The notes under the pieces are model-generated. The model was not told where the DNA came from. It was given only the letters and a program-made list of their open reading frames with translations, and ran no database searches. A stretch of 64,000 bases of DNA from Saccharopolyspora phatthalungensis (GTDB taxonomy: Bacteria > Actinomycetota > Actinomycetes > Mycobacteriales > Pseudonocardiaceae). This document shows, piece by piece, positions 43,548 through 50,032 of this stretch; position 1 is the first letter of the stretch; the number at the start of each line of letters is the position of its first letter. The position numbers were made by a program, and so were the translations under genes. The stretch spans positions 1,178,001 to 1,242,000 of the forward strand of contig NZ_JACHIW010000001.1 of assembly GCF_014203395.1 (NCBI RefSeq), given 5' to 3'.

Positions 43548-43599
43548 GCCGGACACCCTGCCACCAGACGCCGACAGCGCCTCAGAACTAGAGATCACT

Positions 43600-43685
43600 G
43601 AACCCCGCCAGCTTCAGCACGTCACGCAGCATCGCCGGTTGAGGTTGCCGGTGCAGGTGTTCTGCAGAGGTGAACGGATTCACGG
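43600..43685 (-). repeat. UDG 3'-end copy E
   Basis: It shows GCCAGCTTC, CACGCAGCATCGCCGG, GAGGTTGCCGGTGCAGGTGT and TCTGC in the order of the glycosylase 3' end, with one small deletion. It ends in GTGAACGGATTCACGG, the junction motif shared with other copies. Confidence 0.75.
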
Positions 43686-43696
43686 CAAAGTCCGCA

Positions 43697-43742
43697 TCAT
43701 CGACGCTCGTCGCTGGCCTCGAGGAGCTCTTCGACCAGAAAC
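43697..43742 (-). pseudogene. AbiEii toxin C-terminal stub
   Basis: The minus strand reads FLVEELLEASDERR and a stop. The AbiEii gene at 46280 ends FLVEELLQACDERR and a stop. The stub begins right after the HigA-1 stop, so a HigBA copy was joined to the tail of a second AbiE operon, whose remainder is gone. It adjoins UDG copy E just as the AbiEii gene adjoins copy B. Confidence 0.7.
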
Positions 43743-44042
43743 TCAGGCCGACAACGGCTGGATCCGGTCCAACGTGTCAGCGAGGACGTCTTTCTCCCGC
43801 TCCAGGTCGTAGCGGGACTGAAGATTCAGCCAAAACCTCTCCGATGTACCGAAGAAGCGTGCGAGCCGCAGCGCGGTGTCAGCCGAGATCCCACGCTTGC
43901 CGTGCACGATCTCGTTGATGCGGCGTGGCGGAACGCCGATCGCGACTGCCAGCCGGTGCTGAGTGACGCCGAGCGGCTCCAGGTACTCCTCGGCCAGGAC
44001 CTCTCCGGGATGAACCGGAGGCATGACGAACTCGTCAGACAT
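43743..44042 (-). CDS. higA: HigA-type antitoxin, copy 1
   Basis: A protein of 99 residues, an XRE-type helix-turn-helix antitoxin of the HigA family: MPPVHPGEVLAEEYLEPLGV, then TQHRLAVAIGVPPRRINEIV and FFGTSERFWLNLQSRYDLE. It is nearly identical to copy 2 (48563-48862); few residues differ, mostly near the C-terminus. Its toxin partner just upstream has lost its N-terminal half. The DNA-binding part is intact, so it could still repress or cross-neutralise the second HigB. Confidence 0.9.
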   Translation of the reverse strand: MSDEFVMPPVHPGEVLAEEYLEPLGVTQHRLAVAIGVPPRRINEIVHGKRGISADTALRLARFFGTSERFWLNLQSRYDLEREKDVLADTLDRIQPLSA

Positions 44043-44053
44043 CCTCGTTTCCT

Positions 44054-44251
44054 TCAGTGATAGTCCACGATCTCGACGTTCTCCGGACCAGCGGTCGTCC
44101 ACTGGAAGCAGATGCGCCACTGCTGGTTGATCCGAATGCTGTACTGGCCGGCTCGATCACCATTCGGCTTCTCCAACCGGTTACCAGGGGGAACCCGCAG
44201 GTCCTCCATGGTCTCCGCCGCATCCAAGACAACGAACGGCACCGAGATCAT
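44054..44251 (-). pseudogene. higB: HigB toxin, copy 1, N-terminally truncated
   Basis: It ends [20 protein letters not shown] and [11 protein letters not shown], almost the same as copy 2 at 48874-49155. Copy 2 has about 93 residues; here only the last 50 or so remain, preceded by an unrelated start (MISVPFVV). The missing part includes MLRSFADKETERVWHRR. The break lies directly beside UDG copy D, so the deletion is linked to the repeat junction. Loss of the N-terminal helices should abolish mRNA interferase activity. Confidence 0.85.
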
Positions 44252-44259
44252 CCGATTCT

Positions 44260-44355
44260 CGCCCGCACCTTCGCCTGCTTCAGCACCGACCGCAGCATCG
44301 CCGGTGTGAGCTTGCCGATGCAGGTGTCCCGCTGGCCCTGTGAACGGGTTTACGG
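44260..44355 (-). repeat. UDG 3'-end copy D
   Basis: Contains TCAGCACCGACCGCAGCATC, GCCGGTGTGAGCTTGCCG and CAGGTGTCCCGCTGG, matching the glycosylase 3' end in order, then TGAACGGGTTTACGG. It lies between the truncated HigB and the PIN toxin gene. Confidence 0.8.
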
Positions 44356-44398
44356 AGATCCGCCAGTTGTTTCGTCGACGGATGGCCGGCGCGCCTTC

Positions 44399-44833
44399 TC
44401 ACCCGTGGACGACGACCACCCGCTGATCCTTGGGCCGATCGACTTCCTCGACGAGCCGGTTCAGATCATCAGGATCGCTGGTAAGGAGCACCACCGGACG
44501 GACGAGGCCAAGCGCGGTAGCCGCCACCACAGCATCGATGGCACAGCGATGCCCGGACAATCCGGTGGCGCCGAGCAGCTCGCCCGCAGCTCGTGCAACG
44601 TCCGAAGTTACCGGCAGAACCGAAATCCGCGACAGCACGCGATGCACGGAGGCATCGCGCCGACCGCCACGGAGCACCTCAGTAAGCGTGATGGCGCTGA
44701 CCACGACTCTGGCACGGCGAGCACGCGCGGTTTCCAGGTACGCACGTGCGCGTGCATCGCCGCTCGCAAGCTTCGACAAGCCTTCGCTGTCAAGGACAAG
44801 TGCGCCGCCCGCCGCTATTGAGCGTCCGGCCAT
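44399..44833 (-). CDS. PIN-domain toxin (VapC-type)
   Basis: A protein of 144 residues: GALVLDSEGLSKLASGD (first Asp), VVSAITLTEVLRGGRRD (Glu) and CAIDAVVAATALGLVRPVVL (Asp), then LLTSDPDDLNRLVEEV. These are the four acidic positions of PIN ribonucleases. The start overlaps the upstream antitoxin gene by 19 bases. It probably cleaves RNA when released from its antitoxin. No decay is visible, so this is one of the intact modules. Confidence 0.85.
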   Translation of the reverse strand: MAGRSIAAGGALVLDSEGLSKLASGDARARAYLETARARRARVVVSAITLTEVLRGGRRDASVHRVLSRISVLPVTSDVARAAGELLGATGLSGHRCAIDAVVAATALGLVRPVVLLTSDPDDLNRLVEEVDRPKDQRVVVVHG

Positions 44834-45219
44834 GCCGCCCTCGCCTCCGCCAGCACGTCCTCGGGCACCGGGCCATGCTCGGCCTCAAGGAGGTCAGATA
44901 GTTCAGCGAGGAGATCCAACTCCAGCTGCCTTGCCACTGCGTCTGTCACGTAGTGACTGAACTCGCCTCTTCCTACGCGTCGCTGCACTGCTGCGGTGAG
45001 TTCCTCGGGCATGGACACGCTGACCTTGCGAGCCCTCCCCAGCGACCGCACGTTGCTCGCCATGCTTGTGTCCTGGGATTCCTCGAAACCAGCCGAACGC
45101 TTGCTCAGCTCGTGGTACCCGCTGAGCAGCGCCGCCACGCGCTCAGCGAGGTCGACCGTCTCTCGGGCGTGGCGAGCGGGCGGGTCGTCGGGGGCGAAGT
45201 CGTGAGGCATCGCACTCAT
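44815..45219 (-). CDS. Ribbon-helix-helix antitoxin partner of the PIN toxin
   Basis: A protein of up to 134 residues. The core is ARKVSVSMPEELTAAVQRRV, a ribbon-helix-helix strand and first helix, followed by an acidic toxin-binding C-terminus (LEAEHGPVPEDVLAEARAAW). An internal ATG at 45063 with AGGA upstream gives an 82-residue form closer to normal antitoxin size. The upstream extension has coding-like composition, so I keep the longer call. It would repress the operon with the toxin bound. Confidence 0.7.
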   Translation of the reverse strand: MSAMPHDFAPDDPPARHARETVDLAERVAALLSGYHELSKRSAGFEESQDTSMASNVRSLGRARKVSVSMPEELTAAVQRRVGRGEFSHYVTDAVARQLELDLLAELSDLLEAEHGPVPEDVLAEARAAWPDAQ

Positions 45220-45270
45220 AGCGCCATGCTACCGCCGGTAGCAACCCAGGGGCTAACTCGCTTACGGTTT

Positions 45271-45376
45271 ACTCCAGCCCCGTCAGCTCCTTCACCCGCT
45301 CCAGCACCGACCGCAGCATCGCCGGATGAGCTTGCCGGTACAGGTGTTCTGCTGGCTAACGTGAACGGTTTTGCGG
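45271..45376 (-). repeat. UDG 3'-end copy C
   Basis: The longest well-preserved copy: CAGCTCCTTC, CTCCAGCACCGACCGCAGCA, GAGCTTGCCGGTACAGGTGT and TCTGCTGGCTAACGTG, then GAACGGTTTTGCGG. Similarity to the glycosylase gene continues to ACGTG and stops there. It lies between the two divergently oriented PIN modules. Confidence 0.85.
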
Positions 45377-45457
45377 AGTACCCCGTTCGGCCTTGGCTAG
45401 TGCGCAGGTCCGGCCGGTGCTAGCATTGCAGTCATCGACAGCATCCGGAGGCGACTC

Positions 45458-45703
45458 ATGCCGACCTTGACGATCCGCGGTTTAGATGACGAGACCCATG
45501 CACGACTCCGGGTCCAGGCAGCGCAGCACGGACGCTCGATGGAGGCCGAGGTCCGGGCGATCCTGCAAGCCTCGGTGGCGCCATCTGCTCCCGCTCACGG
45601 CCTGGGCAGTCGCATCCACGCCCGGTTCGCGGGCCTCGGTGAGCCCGAAATCGAACTCCCCACCCGGAACGAACCCCCTCGTGCAGCGGACTTTGAATCG
45701 TGA
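45458..45703 (+). CDS. FitA/VapB-type antitoxin
   Basis: A protein of 81 residues. The N-terminal ribbon-helix-helix MPTLTIRGLDDETHARLRVQ is of the Arc/FitA kind (strand TLTIRGL), then EVRAILQASV, and the C-terminal part holds ELPTRNEPPRAADF for toxin binding. The start follows GGAGGCGAC. It overlaps the toxin start as GTGA. A decayed second copy is at 42862. Confidence 0.9.
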   Translation: MPTLTIRGLDDETHARLRVQAAQHGRSMEAEVRAILQASVAPSAPAHGLGSRIHARFAGLGEPEIELPTRNEPPRAADFES

Positions 45704-46122
45704 TCGTTCTCGACACCAACGTCCTTTCGGAACTCACCCGTCACACACCTGAAGCTGACGTACTGGCGTGGCTTGATTCGCTCCCCGCGACAGAGGTAGC
45801 GACAACCGCGATCACTGCCGCCGAACTGCTGTATGGCGTATCCCGGCTTCCCGATGGGCAACGGAAGACATCGCTGACAGCGGCGGTTCAGGCACTGATC
45901 GACGATGACTTCCACGGGCGTGTCGAACCCTTCGACGCACCAGCGGCAGCCCATTACGCCGTCGTAGTCAGCGAACGCGACAAGCTCGGCCGCCCCATCA
46001 GCGCCGCTGACGCTCAGATCGCAGCGATTTGCCGTGCGCGTGGAGCAGTGCTGGCTACCCGCAACATCAAGGATTTCGAGGAGACGGGAGTCGAGCTCGT
46101 GAATCCCTGGGGCAGCCGCTAA
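45700..46122 (+). CDS. PIN-domain toxin (FitB/VapC-type)
   Basis: A protein of 140 residues with all PIN acidic positions: MIVLDTNVLSELTR (Asp), AITAAELLYGVSRL (Glu), GRPISAADAQIAAICRARGA (Asp) and LATRNIKDFEETGVELVNPW (Asp). This is the FitB/VapC layout. It would act as an RNase held in check by the coupled antitoxin and appears intact. It is the only + strand module in the array. Confidence 0.9.
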   Translation: MIVLDTNVLSELTRHTPEADVLAWLDSLPATEVATTAITAAELLYGVSRLPDGQRKTSLTAAVQALIDDDFHGRVEPFDAPAAAHYAVVVSERDKLGRPISAADAQIAAICRARGAVLATRNIKDFEETGVELVNPWGSR

Positions 46123-46161
46123 ATCGCGCAACGATCCACGCCAGAGCCAGGACGGCCAGTT

Positions 46162-46266
46162 TCAGATCCCCGCCAGCTCCGTCGCCCGCTCCAGCACCGA
46201 CCGCAGCATCGCCGAGGTGAGTTTGCCGATGCAGGTGTCCTGCTGGCAGAGATGGACGGATTCACG
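46162..46266 (-). repeat. UDG 3'-end copy B (frame preserved)
   Basis: The minus strand still reads [20 protein letters not shown] then ATELAGI and a stop, where the intact glycosylase ends QQNTFTGKLTPEMLRSVLDR then AKELAGFR and a stop. The coding frame is thus kept but residues differ, which suggests a different glycosylase allele rather than a fresh duplication. It is followed by GATGGACGGATTCACG and then the AbiEii gene end. Confidence 0.88.
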
Positions 46267-46279
46267 AACCAAGTCCGAA

Positions 46280-47106
46280 TCATCGACGCTCATCGCAGGC
46301 TTGGAGCAGCTCTTCGACGAGAAAGACTGTCGACTCGATCGCAATGTCAGGGTCTTCGGTTCCGGTCACGGCGCTGGCCGCGAGCGCAGCTACCGGGCCA
46401 TCACCTTGGGTGCCATGTTCGCGTAGCGCGGCGAGCGCAGACCGGGTCACTTCTCCTGCCATCTCGTCGGCCGCAAGCAGTTGAAGACGTTGTGCGACCT
46501 CTCCCATGTCGACGACACGAAGTAGGCGCAGTACGTCCAGCCCATCTTTCGGCTTCAGACGTCGCGGGGTGGCGCGTCGTTCCTCGATCTTGACGATCTT
46601 CGCTACAAGAAGAGCAGCCGGGCCGGCGACACGCAGATGCGTGTGGCGATCGTCGTCGGGCTCGAACGATTGAATCTCGTGTGATTCGTTGTCGATGAGG
46701 GCTGGTTCAAGTCCCCGCGCTCTCCGGGCCGCCCACCTTCCGTGCACCGGCAGCCGGGCGCCCGCTTCCCTGGACCACTGAGCGCCTCCGGAACCATGAG
46801 GTCGACGGCAACCGCACCCTGCCCTCGCCAGGTTCCAGGGTCGGTGTCGCGGACGAATCCAGCTCGGTGCAAAGCGTCTTCGAGCAGCGGTTCGCCGGCA
46901 AGACGATTCGGTGCAAGCGCGACATCCGCGTCGGTTGTCGTCGGCGCCGTCGCCAAGTCCGCGTCACCGGTATGAAAGTAAACCGCTTGGGCACCAACGA
47001 GCACCATCGCATCGAGGTGCGCGCGCAGCGCAGTCAAAGCGTCGAGCAGCACCGAACGTGCAACGACGTACTCGTGCGGGATCGTTCGCTCGGTCACGCG
47101 GTCCAC
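46280..47106 (-). pseudogene. AbiEii-type nucleotidyltransferase toxin, frameshifted
   Basis: The first part (from 47106) has the nucleotidyltransferase signature MVLVGAQAVYFHTGDADL and TTTDADVALAP. In-frame sequence ends after VDLMVPEALSG; the continuing protein (LPVHGRWAARRARGLEPALI, then RVAGPAALLVAKIVKIEER) is found one frame away, from about 46780 to the stop at 46280. A single-base insertion or deletion near 46775-46790 explains this. Without it the protein would be about 275 residues, normal for the family. It overlaps the antitoxin gene by 13 bases. Sequencing error is possible. Confidence 0.8.
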
Positions 47107-48266
47107 CTCGGGTCTTTTTCCGCCATGAGATTCATCAACTGATCGGCTTCCTCTGTTGACCTGCCCGGGCCGGTCAACAGATCTGCGACCACTTGTGGCG
47201 CGGCCGCATACCTAATGCCGCCCTCAACCCGACTTCCCCTTGTGAGCGCGTCGTCGAATGGCCGCACCAGCAAGACATTCGCACCTCGGTTCGTTGTTCT
47301 CAGACCGATGTTCCGCGCCAGTTTCCTTGGCTGATTCGCGTAAAGAACCAGAGTGGTCAACGGGGCGACCGACAGAACATCAGCAGGTAGGTAGGTACGT
47401 GCGGCGGCGGAACCGGTGACGACGTATTGGTCTTCACTTGACCTCAGCCCGTCAAGCGCATGGGCCAAACCCCGCGGATCCACTGCTTGTTCAACCTTGT
47501 TCGAGCTGGTGAGACCGTAATCGTCAGTCCACCGGTACACGAGGGGCCGTCTTCTCACCTCGGAGATCACCTTTCCGGCACCGCGTTCAACCAGCCCTTC
47601 CCTGTCGAGAAGATCCACCACTCGGGCACTGGTTGCGGCACCGACCTCGGCCCGCATCGCCAAGTCGCGCACTCCTACGGGCAGCTCTATTTCCAGCAGG
47701 CTGCGTACGATCCGAGCAGCTCCGGGTCCACGCAGCGACTTCAACCGACGATCCGCCGGATTCGAGAACGGGTTGCGATCAGCCCCGGAACGTTGGATGA
47801 GCACGCTCGGCCGGTCCAAGGCCAACCTCATGTTTCCCGTGCCGTCGAACCACCCAATCCCTGCCTCGCCAAGACGCTCACGGGCTAACGGGGAGATGAA
47901 CGGCGCAACGAAAAGGATCGCATCGCCGGAGGCAGCAACCCTCATGTTCTGCATCTGATGGAACGACGCCTGCACCGCTCGCGGCTCGGCTGACGCCTTG
48001 ACTTCGACAACCACGGTCGCATGACTGCCGTCCGGCGCGTCGACCCGAAATACGGCGTCGAGCCGATACTTGCCATGCTTCGGCTGGTGCTCCACGGTCA
48101 GGCTCCACGCCGCAGGAAGCGCCAGACCGATCGCCTGTTCTAACTCCTCGATCAGCTCATGTTCGGTCGTTCCAGAAAATGCATCGTTCCGCGACACGCG
48201 GATCAGACTATTTTGCGGAACAACCTCGCCGCAAGCTCCATCGCCCAAAGGAGTGTGTTCAGGCAT
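47094..48266 (-). CDS. AbiEi-type antitoxin with nuclease-like N-terminal domain
   Basis: A protein of 390 residues. The first 150 residues contain KYRLDAVFRV and ATVVVEVKASAEP, a D...ExK arrangement like PD-(D/E)XK nucleases. A winged helix-turn-helix follows (VRDLAMRAEVGAATSARVVD), then an AbiEi-type C-terminal domain (VVTGSAAARTYLPADVLSVA). AbiEi proteins repress their own operon and neutralise the AbiEii nucleotidyltransferase in type IV systems that also act against phage. It appears intact, whereas its toxin is frameshifted. The ATG starts right at the end of UDG copy A. Confidence 0.78.
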   Translation of the reverse strand: MPEHTPLGDGACGEVVPQNSLIRVSRNDAFSGTTEHELIEELEQAIGLALPAAWSLTVEHQPKHGKYRLDAVFRVDAPDGSHATVVVEVKASAEPRAVQASFHQMQNMRVAASGDAILFVAPFISPLARERLGEAGIGWFDGTGNMRLALDRPSVLIQRSGADRNPFSNPADRRLKSLRGPGAARIVRSLLEIELPVGVRDLAMRAEVGAATSARVVDLLDREGLVERGAGKVISEVRRRPLVYRWTDDYGLTSSNKVEQAVDPRGLAHALDGLRSSEDQYVVTGSAAARTYLPADVLSVAPLTTLVLYANQPRKLARNIGLRTTNRGANVLLVRPFDDALTRGSRVEGGIRYAAAPQVVADLLTGPGRSTEEADQLMNLMAEKDPRWTA

Positions 48267-48361
48267 CCCCTGCCAGCTGCTTCGCGCGCTCCAGCACCGA
48301 GCGCAGCATCGCCGGGGTGAGTTTGCCGGTGAAGGTGTTCTATACGTGAACGGGTTTACGG
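48267..48361 (-). repeat. UDG 3'-end copy A
   Basis: About 90% similar to the intact gene end at 49223-49290 by eye: CTGCCAGCTGCTTCGCGCG, CACCGAGCGCAGCATCGCC and GGGGTGAGTTTGCCGGTGAA, with identity continuing through GGTGTTCT. It then passes through ATACGT into GTGAACGGGTTTACGG. It is the best-preserved copy and lies nearest the glycosylase gene. Confidence 0.9.
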
Positions 48362-48562
48362 AAGTCACCCGCCGCCTTCGCCTGATCTCTCCGCGCGGTC
48401 ACAAGGATCGCCTCAAGGACCCATTAGCCCAGGCACAAAGAGACCCGGCCCCTCGCAAACCAGAGAACCGGGTGGTCTGACAGCCGCTATACCGCCAGGA
48501 GTGATTGTGTTTGAGGTCAGCGGGCGAAACAGCGCCCGTACCAAAGCAGCGCCGGAAGGAAG

Positions 48563-48862
48563 TCAGGCCGACAGTGGCTGAATGCGGGCTAGCGTGTCAG
48601 CGAGGGCGCCCTTCTGTCGTTCCAGGTCGTAACGAGACTGCAGGTTGAGCCAAAACCGTTCGGACGTGCCAAAAAACCGCGCTAGCCGCAGCGCCGTGTC
48701 AGCGGAGATCCCGCGTTTGCCGTGGACGATTTCGTTAATGCGGCGCGGCGGAACGCCGATCGCGACGGCCAGCCGGTGCTGGGTCACGCCAAGGGGCTCA
48801 AGATATTCCTCAGCCAGGACCTCCCCAGGGTGAACCGGCGGCATGACGATCTCGTCAGACAT
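48563..48862 (-). CDS. higA: HigA-type antitoxin, copy 2
   Basis: A protein of 99 residues, XRE-type HTH: HPGEVLAEEYLEPLGVTQHR, LAVAIGVPPRRINEIVHGKR and SERFWLNLQSRYDLERQKGA. It is nearly identical to copy 1, and here the toxin gene upstream is complete. Its start follows TGAAGGGAGCGAAG. In HigBA operons the toxin comes first, as here, and HigA represses through promoter palindromes; two such palindromes lie at 49160-49192. Confidence 0.92.
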   Translation of the reverse strand: MSDEIVMPPVHPGEVLAEEYLEPLGVTQHRLAVAIGVPPRRINEIVHGKRGISADTALRLARFFGTSERFWLNLQSRYDLERQKGALADTLARIQPLSA

Positions 48863-48873
48863 CTTCGCTCCCT

Positions 48874-49155
48874 TCAGTGGTAGTCCACGATCTCGACGTT
48901 CTCTGGCCCGGCAGGCGTCCACTCGAAACAGATGCGCCACTGCTGATTGATCCGGATGCTGTACTGGCCGACCCGATCTCCACTCAGCTTCTCCAATCGG
49001 TTACCAGGAGGGATGCGCAAGTCCTCCACGGTCTCCGCAGCATCGAGGATGGCGAGCTTACGCAGAGCCGCTCGCTGGACATTCGGGGCGAGGACCCGTG
49101 AACGGCGACGGTGCCATACGCGCTCGGTCTCCTTGTCGGCGAAAGATCGCAGCAT
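48874..49155 (-). CDS. higB: HigB-type toxin (RelE/ParE fold), copy 2
   Basis: A protein of 93 residues: MLRSFADKETERVWHRRRSR, then AILDAAETVEDLRIPPGNRL and [16 protein letters not shown], the RelE/HigB ribosome-dependent mRNA interferase fold. The start at 49155 was chosen because upstream residues do not fit. It is intact, unlike copy 1 at 44054. It sits immediately beside the glycosylase gene, separated by the operator region. Confidence 0.92.
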   Translation of the reverse strand: MLRSFADKETERVWHRRRSRVLAPNVQRAALRKLAILDAAETVEDLRIPPGNRLEKLSGDRVGQYSIRINQQWRICFEWTPAGPENVEIVDYH

Positions 49156-49159
49156 CAGT

Positions 49160-49192
49160 TTAACGTAGCACGTTAATAACGGCAAGCGTTAT
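49160..49192. promoter_or_regulatory. Double-palindrome operator of higBA copy 2
   Basis: Two perfect inverted repeats: TTAACGT-AGC-ACGTTAA (49160-49176) and ATAACG-GCAAG-CGTTAT (49176-49192). They start five bases upstream of higB and share the half-site TAACG, fitting two HigA dimers. The truncated copy 1 has lost this region. Confidence 0.7.
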
Positions 49193-49212
49193 GCGACTGG
49201 CAGTGCCGGACC

Positions 49213-49983
49213 TCAGCGAAAGCCTGCCAGTTCCTTCGCGCGGTCCAGTACCGAGCGCAGCATCTCCGGGGTGAGTTTGCCGGTGAAGGTGTTCTGCTGG
49301 CTGACGTGGTAGCAGCCGAGGAGGTGGAGCGGGGCGCCGCCGTCGGCGGCGGGCAGTTCCGCGTGGGCATTGTGGCCGAACTTCGGGCGGGGTCTGGGCA
49401 ACTGCCAGGCGGTGTCCCTCAGGACCGGCATCAGGGCCTGCCAGCCGAAAGCGCCGAGCACCACGATCACCCGCAGCGTCGGGCGCAGCAGGCCGAGTTC
49501 GCGGGCGAGCCAGTGGCGGCAGGTGTCCCGCTCGGCCGGCGTCGGTTTGTTGGCCGGCGGGGCGCACCGGACGGGCGCGGTGATTCTGGTTCGGTGCAAC
49601 GTCAAACCGTCGCCGAGGTGCCGGGCTTCGGGCTGCGATGCCAGGCCCACGTCGTAGAGCGCCCGGTACAGCACGTCACCGGAGCGGTCGCCGGTGAACA
49701 TCCGGCCGGTCCGGTTCCCGCCGTGCGCGGCGGGTGCCAGCCCGACGATCGCGATCGCCGCGTCGGGTGGGCCGAAGCCGGGCACCGGTCGGCCCCAGTA
49801 CTGCTGGTCCCGGAACGCCGCGCGCCTGACCCGCGCGACCTCTTCCCGCCACCCGACCAGGCGCGGGCAGGCGATGCAGCGGGTGACCCGCTCGTCGAGG
49901 TCGGCGAGGCGCTCGGCCCTCGGGGCGGCGGTGGCGGGATCCTCGACCGGATCGGCGATCAGCTGGGAGGTCACGTCGGGCAC
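49213..49983 (-). CDS. Uracil-DNA glycosylase, family 5 (UdgB)
   Basis: A protein of 256 residues from a GTG start. Four Cys including CIACPRLVGW suggest the Fe-S cluster; the glycosylase motif is GLAPAAHGGNRTGRMFTGD, and the second motif is CYHVSQQNTFTGKLT. These fit family 5 (UDGb), which removes uracil and some other lesions. The ATG at 50115 lies too far upstream and overlaps the S10 peptidase start region. Its last 75-100 bases are copied at least six times in the TA array on the left (42710-48361). It is divergent from the S10 peptidase gene. Confidence 0.88.
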   Translation of the reverse strand: MPDVTSQLIADPVEDPATAAPRAERLADLDERVTRCIACPRLVGWREEVARVRRAAFRDQQYWGRPVPGFGPPDAAIAIVGLAPAAHGGNRTGRMFTGDRSGDVLYRALYDVGLASQPEARHLGDGLTLHRTRITAPVRCAPPANKPTPAERDTCRHWLARELGLLRPTLRVIVVLGAFGWQALMPVLRDTAWQLPRPRPKFGHNAHAELPAADGGAPLHLLGCYHVSQQNTFTGKLTPEMLRSVLDRAKELAGFR

Positions 49984-50032
49984 GTCCCAAAAGTGACAGA
50001 TAACCCGTTCGATGGCACGTAATGTGGGCGGC

